In this document: piece after piece, positions 15,020 through 23,733 of the stretch
How positions within the stretch are numbered: the stretch's first letter is position 1
Layout: every line of letters starts with the position of its first letter
NCBI RefSeq assembly: GCF_000744225.1
Contig: NZ_JQLN01000003.1
Coordinates: 248,001 to 312,000 of the forward strand
DNA length: 64,000 nt
Source of the DNA: Kitasatospora mediocidica KCTC 9733
GTDB lineage: Bacteria; Actinomycetota; Actinomycetes; Streptomycetales; Streptomycetaceae
Direction of reading: 5' to 3'
Notes under the pieces: model-generated
Told to the model about the DNA's origin: nothing
The model's input: only the letters and a program-made list of their open reading frames with translations
Databases searched by the model: none
Translations under genes and position numbers: made by a program

Positions 15020-17284
15020 CTATTCGTTGCGGGCGGTTTCCGGGCCGGTGAGGCGTTTCAGCGAAGGGAGGGTGGCGCTGATGATGCCGATGGAGGCGAC
15101 CAGGCCGGCGAGGGTGGTGACGTAGTACGCGGGGCCTGGGAAGTGCAGGGAGTAGCCGAGTTGGGCCTTGAGGAAGAGATGGGCGGCGAGAAAGCCGGTT
15201 CCGATGGCCAGGGCGGCGACGATGAGGAGCGGGACCACGCTCTCCAACAGGACGACGCGGCGCAGCAGGCGCAGCGGGACGCCGGTGAGGCGCAACAGGC
15301 TGAAGGGGCGCTTGCGTTCGGACAGGCCACCGGCGATGCTGACGGCGAGGCTGCAGCCGGCGATCGGGAAGGTCGCGAGGACCACGACGTCGGCGAGCTG
15401 CTGGTAGCCGGTGAGTTCCGCGCCACGGCTGGAGAGTTCCTCGCCCATGGTGCTGGGCAGACGTTCGCCGGGGTAGGCGGCGGTAAGGGCGGTGCGGGCC
15501 CGCTCGATCGCGGCGGTGGAGCCGTCCGTACCCACGGCGATCGTCACGACCGGGAGGCTCTGCAGGCGTTCGGGGGAGAGGTCGGCGGCCGGCCAGACCG
15601 CGTCGCGCTGCTCGTAGCCGTTGACGTACGGGTCGACGGTTGCCACGACGGCGCCGGGGGCGCAGTGGCCGAAGCCCGGCAGACCGGCGAGCTGGGCGCA
15701 GGAGGCGAGGGCGCCCTGCTTGTGTCCGTCCGCGTGGGGGACAAGGGTGCCGAGCGGATTGGTGTGGAGCTCGGTGACGCTGCTGATCCCCGGTATCGAC
15801 CGTAGCTGCGCCACCAGGGCGTCCGAGGGCGCGGCGTGGCCGCCGCGCAGTGCGCCGGAGTCGGACCAGCCGTTGGCGAAGTCCTCGGTCAGGACGTTGC
15901 TGAGGGCCGGGCCGTCCGGGGGAATGCTGCGTTCGTCGGTCATCGTGGTGATCACGCCGAGGGTCGCGCTGGTGACGAAGAGGGCGAGGATGAGCCCGCT
16001 GACGGCGCGGAAACCGGCCTTCGGGTTGTCCGAGAGGCGGCGGCCGGCGATCAGGACGGCGGGGTTGTCGGTGCGCCGGGCCATCAGGCGCGAGCCGGTC
16101 ATGGTCAGCCAGGGGCCGGCGACGATCAGTCCGGCCATGATCAGCAGGAACCCGGACAGGAACGCCTGGGTCTGGCCGGCGGTGGTCGCCGGGCGCCGGC
16201 CGACGAAGTAGGCCAGTTCGGCGATGCCCAGGACGAGCGGGATCACCCGGTAGGCCTGTGGCGGCTTGGGGGTGACCCGCCGGGTGACGCCGAGCGGGGA
16301 GATCTGCACGCGGCGCAGCGCCAGCCGGGCCGCCACCGCACTTGCGGCGGGCACGCCGAAGGCCACGAGCAGCGTGTCGGCGGGGTTGAGCGACAGGTCG
16401 TCGACGAAGAACGGGCTGCCGGTCAGCGACAGCGCTGCCACGGACGGGCTGAGCAGGAAGTAGAGGACGAAACCGACGGCGACGCCGGCGATCGAGGCGA
16501 CGGTCGACTCGACGGCCGAGACGACCGAGATCTGCCGGGGCGTCGCGCCGACCAGCCGCATCGCGGCGAAGCGCTGCTCGCGGCGGGTCGCGGAGAGGCG
16601 GGTGGCCGTGCCGATCAGGATGAGCACCGGGAAGGTCAGCGCGCCGGCGACGACCGAGAGGATGAGGTCGATGCTGTCGGCGTTCATGCCCACCACGCAG
16701 TCCGTGCAGCTGCTGGGCGAGGTGGTCGCGATGCTGGTGATCTGCCGGGCTTGGGGGGCCTGCGCCAGCTGCTCGGGGGTGTGGCCGACGATGACGATCA
16801 GGGTGTCCGGGGCCGGCAGGCCCGAGGCCGCGATGGTGCCGATCCGGTGCCCGGGGAAGCTGTCGGCGAGCTCGGCGGCGGGGGTGGTGGCGAGCAGCTT
16901 GTCGAGCCCCGGTGAGGTGTAGTACTCGCCGGGACCGGGCAGCCGCGGGATGCCCGGGGGGACGGGAGCGTGCGGCCCGGTGGCGGCGACATCGACGCGG
17001 CCGAGGGTCTTGCCGTGGACGTATCCGCCGCGGATCTGCCACCACAGCGGGTCGACCCCGGCGACCTGGGGCCGGCTGTCGACACCGCTGTTGAGCCAGG
17101 CGTAGCGGGAGTTCTGGGCGTTGGTGGCGTTGACGGCCGCCAGGGTGGTCAGCAGCATGCCGACGCCCAGCGCCACGGCGGCCGCGGTGATGAGCAGCCG
17201 GGCGATGGCCTCACGGCCGCCGCTGACGGTGAGGCGCAGCCCGAGGCGGACCATGTCGAGGCGGACCCTGCCGAGGCCGGTCAC
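15020..17284 (-). CDS. ABC transporter permease, FtsX-like, 754 aa
   Basis: The start is GTG at 17284, overlapping the stop of the ATP-binding gene (GTGA), so the two are translationally coupled. It is a MacB/FtsX-type permease: a first membrane helix at about residues 24-45 (LLITAAAVALGVGMLLTTLAA) and a long extracytoplasmic region. A three-helix FtsX core follows in the middle (about residues 240-350, LTFPVLILIGTATRLSATRREQ region), then several more helices, and a second core sits at the C-terminus (VLATFPIAGCSLAVSIAGGL, then ESVVPLLIVAALAIGTGFL). This duplicated layout fits exporters of antimicrobial peptides or lipoproteins. The operon begins with a PadR repressor, so expression is probably induced by a substrate. 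Confidence 0.9.
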   Translation of the reverse strand: MTGLGRVRLDMVRLGLRLTVSGGREAIARLLITAAAVALGVGMLLTTLAAVNATNAQNSRYAWLNSGVDSRPQVAGVDPLWWQIRGGYVHGKTLGRVDVAATGPHAPVPPGIPRLPGPGEYYTSPGLDKLLATTPAAELADSFPGHRIGTIAASGLPAPDTLIVIVGHTPEQLAQAPQARQITSIATTSPSSCTDCVVGMNADSIDLILSVVAGALTFPVLILIGTATRLSATRREQRFAAMRLVGATPRQISVVSAVESTVASIAGVAVGFVLYFLLSPSVAALSLTGSPFFVDDLSLNPADTLLVAFGVPAASAVAARLALRRVQISPLGVTRRVTPKPPQAYRVIPLVLGIAELAYFVGRRPATTAGQTQAFLSGFLLIMAGLIVAGPWLTMTGSRLMARRTDNPAVLIAGRRLSDNPKAGFRAVSGLILALFVTSATLGVITTMTDERSIPPDGPALSNVLTEDFANGWSDSGALRGGHAAPSDALVAQLRSIPGISSVTELHTNPLGTLVPHADGHKQGALASCAQLAGLPGFGHCAPGAVVATVDPYVNGYEQRDAVWPAADLSPERLQSLPVVTIAVGTDGSTAAIERARTALTAAYPGERLPSTMGEELSSRGAELTGYQQLADVVVLATFPIAGCSLAVSIAGGLSERKRPFSLLRLTGVPLRLLRRVVLLESVVPLLIVAALAIGTGFLAAHLFLKAQLGYSLHFPGPAYYVTTLAGLVASIGIISATLPSLKRLTGPETARNE

Positions 17285-17982
17285 GAGGCGAGCCGGCCGG
17301 CGACGAGGGACTTCACGGTTCCGTCGCGGACGATGACCTCGCGGTCGGCGTAGGCGGCGACGCGGGGTTCGTGGGTGACCAGGATGACGGTGGTGCCCTG
17401 TTCGCGGGCGGCGGCCACCAGCAGGGACATCACCTGTTCGCCGGTGAGCGAGTCGAGTGCGCCGGTCGGCTCGTCGGCGAAGAGCACCTCGGGGCTCGCG
17501 ACCAGGCCGCGGGCGAGGGCGACGCGCTGCGCCTGGCCGCCGGAGAGCTCCCCGGACCGGCGCTGTTCCAGCCCGTCCAGGCCCAGGCGCTCGAACCAGG
17601 CCCGGGCCTGTTCCAGGGCGGGTGCCCGGCGGACGCCGCCGAGCAGCAGCGGCAGGGCGACGTTCTCCTCGGCCGTCAACTCGGGTACCAGCTGGCCGAA
17701 CTGGAAGACGAAGCCGAAGCGGTCCCGGCGCAGGGTGCTGCGGGCGTTCTCGCCCAGGGCGTCGATCCGGCGGCCGTCGAACCACACCTCTCCGGAGTCG
17801 GGGGTGAGGATCCCGGCCAGGCAGTGCAGCAGGGTCGACTTGCCGGAGCCGCTGGGGCCCATGATGGCGAGGACCTCACCGCGTTGGACGGCTAATTCGG
17901 CGCCGCGCAGTGCGGGCGTCTGACCGAACGACAGGGTGATGTCACGCGCCTCGATCAGCGGGTGGGTCTCGGAGGAGTTCAC
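17281..17982 (-). CDS. ABC transporter ATP-binding protein (LolD/MacB type), 233 aa
   Basis: A complete nucleotide-binding domain: Walker A GPSGSGKST near residue 44, the Q-loop in FQFGQLVPELTAEEN, signature LSGGQAQRVALARGL near residue 146, Walker B VLFADEPTGALDS, and the H-loop in VTHEPRVA. The sequence style belongs to the class paired with FtsX-type permeases, which act as mechanotransmission exporters rather than importers. Start GTG at 17982 overlaps the stop of the PadR gene, and its own stop overlaps the permease start, giving a tightly coupled PadR-ATPase-permease operon. Confidence 0.95.
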   Translation of the reverse strand: MNSSETHPLIEARDITLSFGQTPALRGAELAVQRGEVLAIMGPSGSGKSTLLHCLAGILTPDSGEVWFDGRRIDALGENARSTLRRDRFGFVFQFGQLVPELTAEENVALPLLLGGVRRAPALEQARAWFERLGLDGLEQRRSGELSGGQAQRVALARGLVASPEVLFADEPTGALDSLTGEQVMSLLVAAAREQGTTVILVTHEPRVAAYADREVIVRDGTVKSLVAGRLAS

Positions 17983-18506
17983 GGGCGGGCCACCTCTGCT
18001 GCCAGGGCGTCGAGTCGGGCTGCGGTCAGGTCGATCCAGCGGAGGTCGGATTCGAGGTGGAACAGGCCGTGGTCGGCGAGCAGAGCGTCCACCAGGCCGC
18101 CGTCGCGCTTGACGGCGGTCAGTTCGCGCATCCGCTGGAGGTGGGCGGCACGCTGGGTGTCGAGGTAGGCCTCGGCGTCGCGGCCGAGCATCAGGGCGAG
18201 CACGACCTTGGTGAACAGCAGGGTCTGCAGGTGCGGTTCGGCTTCGACGGGCTCGACGAGCCAGCTCTCGAACTCGGTCGCGCCGGTGTCGGTGATGACG
18301 TAGCGCTTGCGGTCGGGGCCGGAGCCTGGCTCGACGTCGCCGACCACCACCTTGCCGTCGCGGGCCAGTCGGCCGAGGGTCGCGTAGACCTGGCCGAAGG
18401 GCAGCGGCTTGCCCTTGCCGAAGAACGCGTCGTAGTCGCGTTTGAGGTCGTAGCCGTGGCTGGGCTCGCGTTCGAGCAGGCCGAGCAGGGTAAGAGGAAC
18501 GCTCAT
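17979..18506 (-). CDS. PadR family transcriptional regulator, 175 aa
   Basis: The N-terminal winged helix has typical PadR sequence: LTLLGLLEREPSHGYDLKRD, then PFGQVYATLGRLARDGKV and YVITDTG. The C-terminal half (from about residue 90) is the helical dimerisation arm seen in the larger PadR class. It is first in a three-gene operon with an ABC exporter, overlapping the ATPase gene by four bases, and is therefore probably its ligand-responsive repressor. Upstream of its start (18507-18550), GTAT is repeated three times at roughly 11-15-base spacing (GGTATAGAC, GAGTATACGC, GAGTATTGTC read on the coding strand), a plausible operator. Confidence 0.9.
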   Translation of the reverse strand: MSVPLTLLGLLEREPSHGYDLKRDYDAFFGKGKPLPFGQVYATLGRLARDGKVVVGDVEPGSGPDRKRYVITDTGATEFESWLVEPVEAEPHLQTLLFTKVVLALMLGRDAEAYLDTQRAAHLQRMRELTAVKRDGGLVDALLADHGLFHLESDLRWIDLTAARLDALAAEVARP

Positions 18507-18510
18507 GAGG

Positions 18511-18546
18511 GGGACAATACTCTGAGCGTATACTCTTCGTCTATAC
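18511..18546 (-). promoter_or_regulatory. Candidate PadR operator: three GTAT-centred repeats
   Basis: Read leftwards, the region before the PadR start contains GGTATAGAC, GAGTATACGC and GAGTATTGTC in succession. The AT content stands out from the GC-rich surroundings, and such TAT-rich repeats are usual for PadR binding. It also includes TATACT-like promoter hexamers, so repressor and polymerase would compete. Confidence 0.4.
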
Positions 18547-18568
18547 CCTGCGTAGCACCGGAAAGGCC

Positions 18569-18607
18569 GCAGGCCGGGCGGCAGCGGGAGGCTGCCGCCC
18601 GGCCTGC
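18569..18607. terminator. Strong terminator hairpin
   Basis: A perfect 16-bp stem (GCAGGCCGGGCGGCAG at 18569-18584 with its complement at 18592-18607) and a 7-base loop lies just after the stop of the leftward membrane protein gene, separating it from the downstream PadR/ABC operon. Confidence 0.9.
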
Positions 18608-18631
18608 GAACGGACGGACGAGAGGGAGGGG

Positions 18632-19639
18632 CTACTCGGTACCGACGCCTCCCAGGCGCGCCGACCCCTCCGGGGTCTGCGGCAGGAAGCGGACGGTGAC
18701 GGCCAGGACCAGGACCGCCAGCAGCGCGGCGCCGACGAATCCGCCGAGCGGGCCCATGCCGGAGCGCATCCAGCTCAGCCGGGTACTGGTCACACCGAGC
18801 AGCAGAGCCGCCGGCAGGGCGGTGAGTCCGACCGCGGCGGGCAGCAGGCGGCCCCAGCGCAGCGCGAGCAGCGCGAGCAGGAAGAGCGGTAGCGCGATCG
18901 GCCAGATCAGCTGCTGCAGGAGGAGGACGCTCTGGTCGGACAGTTCGCTGTGCAGGAGGGCGAACGCGGTGGTGACCAGCAGGGGTGCGACGAGCTCCTG
19001 CGGGCGGTGTGCGGACGGGGTGTCGAGCAGTTCCCTCGGGGCGGCGATCACGAGCAGCGCCCACAGGACGGGCGGGCCGGCCATCGCGATGAGGCTGTGG
19101 AGGTCCAGTGGCATGGAGCGGCCGAAGTCCCCATCCAGCACCCGGTACTGGAAGACCAGCCACTGGCTGAGCGCGCCGACGGCGGCGAGAACCGTCAGGA
19201 TCCGGGCGGCCGTCCACCGGCCGACCAGGGCGGCGGCCGCGACCATCAGCCAGAGGACGGCGGTGATCCCCGAGGCGACACTGAGTTCACGCAGCGACCC
19301 GCGGTCACCCAGGCCGCCCTGGCCACTGCCCCAATGCTGTGCGAACCAGAAGAGCGTGGGCAGTGCCTGCCCGGCGCCGGCGGCGACGGCCAGCGGTGCG
19401 ACGGCGGCGAGCAGCGCGCCCGCGGTGCGCCCGGGGGTGAGGCCGGTGCGCACGCGCAGGCCGTACGCGGCGACACCTAAGGTCTCGCGCGCCACGGTGA
19501 GCGGGCCGGCGCCGGCCGTGCTGTCCGCGTGGACGGCGGCGATCTCGGCGCCGCGCTCGGCCCGGTAGGCCGCGGGGTAGAGCGCCAGTGCCAGGCGCAG
19601 GCCGCGTGGCGAACTCGGTCCGGTGGTAGCGGTGTTCAT
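18632..19639 (-). CDS. Hypothetical multi-pass membrane protein, 335 aa
   Basis: After a cytosolic N-terminus that includes LALALYPAAYRAERGAEIAAVHAD, a motif often found in proteins encoded next to PadR regulators, there are about eight hydrophobic segments (for example AGALLAAVAPLAVAAGAG, ASGITAVLWLMVAAAALVG and the C-terminal LLAVLVLAVTVRFLP). No catalytic motif is visible. The start ATG at 19639 overlaps the stop of the upstream PadR gene (ATGA), so the two are coupled; such PadR/membrane protein pairs are common in actinomycetes but their function is not known. Confidence 0.8.
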   Translation of the reverse strand: MNTATTGPSSPRGLRLALALYPAAYRAERGAEIAAVHADSTAGAGPLTVARETLGVAAYGLRVRTGLTPGRTAGALLAAVAPLAVAAGAGQALPTLFWFAQHWGSGQGGLGDRGSLRELSVASGITAVLWLMVAAAALVGRWTAARILTVLAAVGALSQWLVFQYRVLDGDFGRSMPLDLHSLIAMAGPPVLWALLVIAAPRELLDTPSAHRPQELVAPLLVTTAFALLHSELSDQSVLLLQQLIWPIALPLFLLALLALRWGRLLPAAVGLTALPAALLLGVTSTRLSWMRSGMGPLGGFVGAALLAVLVLAVTVRFLPQTPEGSARLGGVGTE

Positions 19640-19983
19640 GCGAGGGCCCCCCTGGTCATGGGACGGATGACGGACAGGCGACGGTCGGCCTCGGCGACCA
19701 TGGCGCGCAGCCGGTCGGCCTCGGCGGCCAGCGTGGCGCGTCCGGCGTCGGCGAGGGCGTAGGTCCGGCGGGCGCGGCCGTCGATCACCTCGTCCCGCTC
19801 GATGCGGATCCTGCCCTGCTGGAGCAGCCGGTCCAGCGCGCTGTAGAGCGTGCCGGTGCGCATCCTGACCCGGTCCTGGGAGATCGTGGCGATCTCCTCG
19901 ATCAGGGCGTAGCCGTGCCGCGGGGCATCGGCCAGTGCGGTGAGCAGGAGCAGCGTCGGCTCCTGCATGGAGCGTTCTGTCAT
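19636..19983 (-). CDS. PadR family transcriptional regulator, 115 aa
   Basis: A compact PadR winged-helix protein: EPTLLLLTALADAPRHGYAL, MRTGTLYSALDRLLQQGRI and RRTYALADAGRATL are the standard helices and wing. I list the ATG at 19983 (MTERSMQEP), but ATGs at 20004 and 20010 are in frame and none has a clear ribosome-binding site, so the start is uncertain. The gene overlaps the membrane protein gene by four bases and probably represses that operon, including itself. A repeated CATATG element just upstream is its likely operator. Confidence 0.88.
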   Translation of the reverse strand: MTERSMQEPTLLLLTALADAPRHGYALIEEIATISQDRVRMRTGTLYSALDRLLQQGRIRIERDEVIDGRARRTYALADAGRATLAAEADRLRAMVAEADRRLSVIRPMTRGALA

Positions 19984-20003
19984 AGGGCTATATATATCGC
20001 TCA

Positions 20004-20034
20004 TCGGCATATGCTGACAATGGATCGGCATATG
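20004..20034. promoter_or_regulatory. Repeated TCGGCATATG element upstream of the PadR gene
   Basis: TCGGCATATG occurs at 20004-20013 and again at 20025-20034, 21 bp apart, i.e. two helical turns. Each copy contains the palindrome CATATG, so the pair also forms an inverted repeat. The AT-rich run TATATATCG follows. Such spacing suits two dimers on one DNA face and suggests the autoregulatory site of the PadR protein. Confidence 0.5.
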
Positions 20035-20134
20035 AAGGTGCGTCAGAATCGTCAGGCGGTGTGGACCTGTAGCCGATGCGTGAGCGGGCTCGAAGGGCTG
20101 ACGGACCGGCAGCTGCTGCGGCAGGATGATCGGT

Positions 20135-21853
20135 ATGGGTCGTACTGCCGCTCTCTTCAGCTCCCTCGACGTGCCGCGCCGCCTCGGCACGCTCACCGCC
20201 ACCGAACGCCGGCTCTGGCGAGCCTTCCCGCAGGGCGAGTTGGTCGACCTGCGGGTCGGCGACCCCGCGCTGGACGATCCGGCGCAGGCCGACCACTGGC
20301 CGGCCGAGCGCTCGGTGCGCGGCGAGGTCCTCGCGGCGCTGCTGCTCGGCGCCAGCCAGGCGGCGGTCGGCGCGGTGGCGGTGGTGCGGCTCACCGGCGC
20401 TCGGATCACCGGCGGACTGCGGATCACCCACGGGCAGGTCTCCTTCCCGTTCCTGCTCCAGGGCTGCCGCTTCGACGGGACGGTGGACCTGGACGGCGCC
20501 GTCACCGAGTCGATCGACCTGAGCGGCTCCCGGCTGACCGCGATCAGCGCATACGGCGCGCAGGTGCGCGGCACCCTGGACCTGGACGACACGGTGGTGA
20601 CCGGCGGCACGCGGGCCGTGTACGCCGACGGGATCCGGATCGAGGGCAACCTCTCCGTCGAACGTGCCCGGGTGACCGGCTCGTTCACCCTGATCAACGC
20701 GCAGATCACCGGCCGGGCCAAGTTCATCGACGCCAAGCTGACCAACACCGCGCCGGGCGGCGAGGCGCTCAACGCCGGTGGCATGCGGCTCGGCCGCAGC
20801 CTGCTGGCCCAGGGGCTGCAGACCAAGGGCGAGCTGCGGATGCCCGGCGCGCACATCGGCAGCTCCCTGCATCTCAACGGCGCGACGCTGGACGGGCTCG
20901 GCCGCACCGCACTGCACGCCGACTCGCTCACCGTCGCCAGCGAGGCGGTCTTCCGCCCGCGCGGGACGGGCGAGGACGCTCAGCCCTTCAGGGCGATCGG
21001 CACGGTGCGGGTGCCGGGCGCGAAATTCGGCAACGGCCTTGACCTGCGCGGGGCGCAGCTCAGCCCGACGCCGGGCGCGCCCGCGCTGCGGGCCGGCCGG
21101 ATCGTGGTCGAGGGCAACCTGCTGCTCGGACAGGACTTCCGCACCGACGGCGACATCCGGCTGACCGGGGCCCGGATCACCGGGCACCTCGACCTGACCG
21201 GAATGGCCAGCCCGAACGCCCTGCTGAGCCTGCACACGGCCACCGCCGAGAACGGGATCCGCGACGACATCCACTCCTGGCCGGGCCGGCTGAACCTGGA
21301 CGGTCTCAGCTACGGCTCGTTCAGCGAGTACCTCGACGCGCGCCAGCGGCTGACGCTGCTGCTCAGCCGTCAGGTCCGCCAGTCCGACGGCTCGGCCGGC
21401 GGGTTCCGCGCCCAGCCGTACGAGCAACTGGCCGGCTACTACCGCTCACTGGGCAGCGACGGGGAGGCGCGCACGGTCCTGCTGGCCAAGCAGCGCGCCC
21501 TGCGCGGCGTGCTGCCCTGGGGGCGGCGGATACCCGGCTACCTGCTGGATCTGCTGGTCGGCTACGGCTACCGGCCGCTGCGGGCGATCGGCTGGGCGGT
21601 CGGCCTGCTGGCAGCCGGCAGTGTGTACTTCGGGCAGGTGCGGCCGCAGCACGTCAGCGCCGAGGACACCTCGGTGTTCAACCCGGTGATCTACACCGCC
21701 GACCACCTGATCCCGGTCATCCACTTCGGCGAGGCGGACGTCTGGCAGTACCACGGTGCGCCCGCCGTCGTCACGATCGTGCTGACCGTGCTCGGCTGGA
21801 CGCTGGGCATCGCGATCGCCGCGGCCGCCACCCGCACCTTCACCCGCAACTGA
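20135..21853 (+). CDS. Membrane protein with beta-helix-like repeats, 572 aa
   Basis: From about residue 85 to 400 the protein is a long run of repeats with spacing of roughly 20-25 residues and the pattern LxLxGAxIxGxLxL (RLTGARITGGLRI, ATLDGLGRTALHADSLTVAS, RLTGARITGHLDL), which predicts a right-handed beta-helix or pentapeptide-type solenoid. Two membrane helices follow near the C-terminus (AIGWAVGLLAAGSVYFG and VVTIVLTVLGWTLGIAIAAAA). Homologues in Streptomyces are often labelled membrane-associated oxidoreductase, but no cofactor or redox motif is visible here and I do not support that name. Start ATG 20135 has AGGA upstream; ATG 20126 is also possible. Confidence 0.75.
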   Translation: MGRTAALFSSLDVPRRLGTLTATERRLWRAFPQGELVDLRVGDPALDDPAQADHWPAERSVRGEVLAALLLGASQAAVGAVAVVRLTGARITGGLRITHGQVSFPFLLQGCRFDGTVDLDGAVTESIDLSGSRLTAISAYGAQVRGTLDLDDTVVTGGTRAVYADGIRIEGNLSVERARVTGSFTLINAQITGRAKFIDAKLTNTAPGGEALNAGGMRLGRSLLAQGLQTKGELRMPGAHIGSSLHLNGATLDGLGRTALHADSLTVASEAVFRPRGTGEDAQPFRAIGTVRVPGAKFGNGLDLRGAQLSPTPGAPALRAGRIVVEGNLLLGQDFRTDGDIRLTGARITGHLDLTGMASPNALLSLHTATAENGIRDDIHSWPGRLNLDGLSYGSFSEYLDARQRLTLLLSRQVRQSDGSAGGFRAQPYEQLAGYYRSLGSDGEARTVLLAKQRALRGVLPWGRRIPGYLLDLLVGYGYRPLRAIGWAVGLLAAGSVYFGQVRPQHVSAEDTSVFNPVIYTADHLIPVIHFGEADVWQYHGAPAVVTIVLTVLGWTLGIAIAAAATRTFTRN

Positions 21854-21965
21854 GAGCCCGCGACCGCGAGCCCGCAACTGAGAGCCCGCGACCGCGAGCC
21901 TGCGACCGCGAGCTCGCGACTGCGGGCTCGCACCCGCGAGCGCGCGAGCCCGCGACTGACGGTCG
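21854..21965. repeat. Low-complexity short repeats between two genes
   Basis: About 110 bp made almost only of GAGCCCGCGACCGCGAGCC-like units (ACTGAGAGCCCGCGACCGCG occurs in part several times), with many self-complementary CGCGAGC/GCTCGCG elements. It lies between the stops of the convergent solenoid protein and release factor 3 genes. It could form stem structures and act as a terminator, but there is no single well-defined hairpin. Confidence 0.75.
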
Positions 21966-23579
21966 CTACTCGGCGGTGGCGATCAGCGGCTCCAGCTTGA
22001 TGTCCGGCTTGGCGCGCTGGAAGGCGTTCAGGTGCCACTTGTCGGCGAACAGCGCGAGCAGCACGTCGTCCGAGCGGCGGGTCAGCACCTCGCCGTCCGT
22101 CAGGCGGGCCTTGGAGAGCTCGGCGGCGCCGGCCGCGTCGGTCACCCGGGCCAGCCGGTAGGAGAGGTGGTCCAGGGTGATCGGGGAGGAGAACTCGTGC
22201 TCCATCCGGTGCAGGACGACGTCGAACTGCATCGGGCCGACCGCCGCCATCACCGGCGCCTGGTCGCCTCGCCGGTCGGAGACCAGCACCTGGACCACGC
22301 CCTCCTCGTCCAGCTGGGAGACACCCTTGCGGAACTGCTTGGAGCGGCTGATGTCCTTGGGCCGGGCGACCGCGAAGAACTCGGGGGCGAACGCCGGCAG
22401 CGGCGGGAACTCGGCCTTCTTGCCGGTGTAGAGGGTGTCGCCGACCCGCAGCGCCGCGGCGTTGATCAGGCCGACCACGTCGCCGGGGTAGGCGGTGTCG
22501 ACGACCGTGCGCTCGGCGCCGAAGACGGTGTGCGCGTACTTGGTGGTCAGCGAGCGGCCGCTGGCGGCGCGGGTGACGTTCATGCCGCGCTCGAAGACGC
22601 CCGAGCAGACCCGGACGAAGGCGATCCGGTCGCGGTGCGCCGGGTCCATGTTGGCCTGGATCTTGAAGACCAGACCGGAGAACTCGGACTCGACGGCGCG
22701 GGCGCCGCCGTTGGCCAGCGGGCGCGGGCCGGGGGCCGGGGCCAGGTCCACCACGGCGTCCAGCAGCAGCTTCACGCCGATGTTGGTCAGCGCGGCGCCG
22801 AAGAAGACCGGGCTGATCTTGCCGGCCTCGAAGGCCTCCTGGTCGTAGCCCGGGCCGGAGGAGAGCACCAGCTCCAGCTCCATCAGGGCGTTCTCCCAGG
22901 TCTCGCCCTCCTCCTCGACGGCCTGCTCGGCGGTGAGCGTCTCCTCGATGGCGGCGTGGGTGCCGGCCGGGACCTTGGTGAAGCGGAGCATCTGCCCGGT
23001 GTTCTCCGCCTGCACCAGACCGCGCAGGTTGCCGGCGTCGCCGACCGGCCAGACCACCGGCACCGGCGTGATGCCGAGGTGGGTCTCGATGTCGTCCAGC
23101 AGCGCGAGTGCCTCGCGGCCCCGGCGGTCCCACTTGTTGATGAAGGTGATCACCGGGACGCCGCGGTGGCGGCAGACCGCGAAGAGCTTGCGGGTCTGCT
23201 CCTCCAGGCCCTTGGCGGCGTCGACCAGCATGATCGCGCAGTCCACGGCCGCGAGCACCCGGTAGGTGTCCTCGGAGAAGTCGGCGTGGCCGGGGGTGTC
23301 GACCAGGTTCATCACGTGGCCGCGGTGGTCGAACTGCAGCGCCGCCGACGTCACCGAGATGCCGCGGTCGCGCTCCAGCTCCATCCAGTCGCTGGTCACA
23401 CCGCGCCGGCCGCCCTTGCCGTGGACGGCGCCGGCCGAGGTGATCGCGTGCGCGTGCAGCGCCAGCGCCTCGGTGAGCGTCGACTTGCCCGCGTCGGGGT
23501 GGCTGATGACGGCGAAGGTGCGGCGCCGGCCGGCCTCGTCGAGGACCTGGATCGTGGTGGCGGACAGTTCGTTGCTCAA
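21966..23579 (-). CDS. prfC: Peptide chain release factor 3 (RF3, GTPase), 537 aa
   Basis: RF3 is the GTPase that recycles class I release factors RF1/RF2 from the ribosome after translation termination. The start is TTG at 23579, supported by GAGGG seven bases upstream. GTPase motifs are complete: G1 SHPDAGKSTLTEAL near residue 27, the switch region DRGISVTS, G3 VDTPGHADF, and G4 NKWD (TFINKWDRRG). The domain II and III sequences (KIQANMDPAHRDRIAFVRVC, MQFDVVLHRMEHEF) are specific for RF3 rather than EF-G. Length is normal. The gene stands alone, with terminator-like DNA on both sides. Confidence 0.97.
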   Translation of the reverse strand: MSNELSATTIQVLDEAGRRRTFAVISHPDAGKSTLTEALALHAHAITSAGAVHGKGGRRGVTSDWMELERDRGISVTSAALQFDHRGHVMNLVDTPGHADFSEDTYRVLAAVDCAIMLVDAAKGLEEQTRKLFAVCRHRGVPVITFINKWDRRGREALALLDDIETHLGITPVPVVWPVGDAGNLRGLVQAENTGQMLRFTKVPAGTHAAIEETLTAEQAVEEEGETWENALMELELVLSSGPGYDQEAFEAGKISPVFFGAALTNIGVKLLLDAVVDLAPAPGPRPLANGGARAVESEFSGLVFKIQANMDPAHRDRIAFVRVCSGVFERGMNVTRAASGRSLTTKYAHTVFGAERTVVDTAYPGDVVGLINAAALRVGDTLYTGKKAEFPPLPAFAPEFFAVARPKDISRSKQFRKGVSQLDEEGVVQVLVSDRRGDQAPVMAAVGPMQFDVVLHRMEHEFSSPITLDHLSYRLARVTDAAGAAELSKARLTDGEVLTRRSDDVLLALFADKWHLNAFQRAKPDIKLEPLIATAE

Positions 23580-23692
23580 CGTGTTCCCTCGGGATACCGA
23601 TCGGCACCAGGCCGGTGATGCCGCTCCGGGCCTGCTGAGCCGCGTGCATTCTCCGCAGGCCCAAGGATCGATTCTAATGGGCCCGGCGAGAT

Positions 23693-23720
23693 GTCCGGGA
23701 CGGCTTTCACCGTCCCGGAC
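23693..23720. terminator. Terminator hairpin after the TerD gene
   Basis: A perfect 11-bp stem (GTCCGGGACGG with its complement) and a CTTTCA loop lie just downstream of the leftward TerD gene and upstream of the release factor gene. Confidence 0.85.
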
Positions 23721-23733
23721 CCGAGGGCGTGTG

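Noticed and set aside
14982..17045. Second leftward open frame within the FtsX gene
   Set aside because: Arg/Pro/His-rich composition; the overlapping frame carries membrane helices and FtsX cores.
21854..21965. Repeats resembling a CRISPR array
   Set aside because: Units are short, degenerate and contiguous with no spacers; no cas genes nearby.
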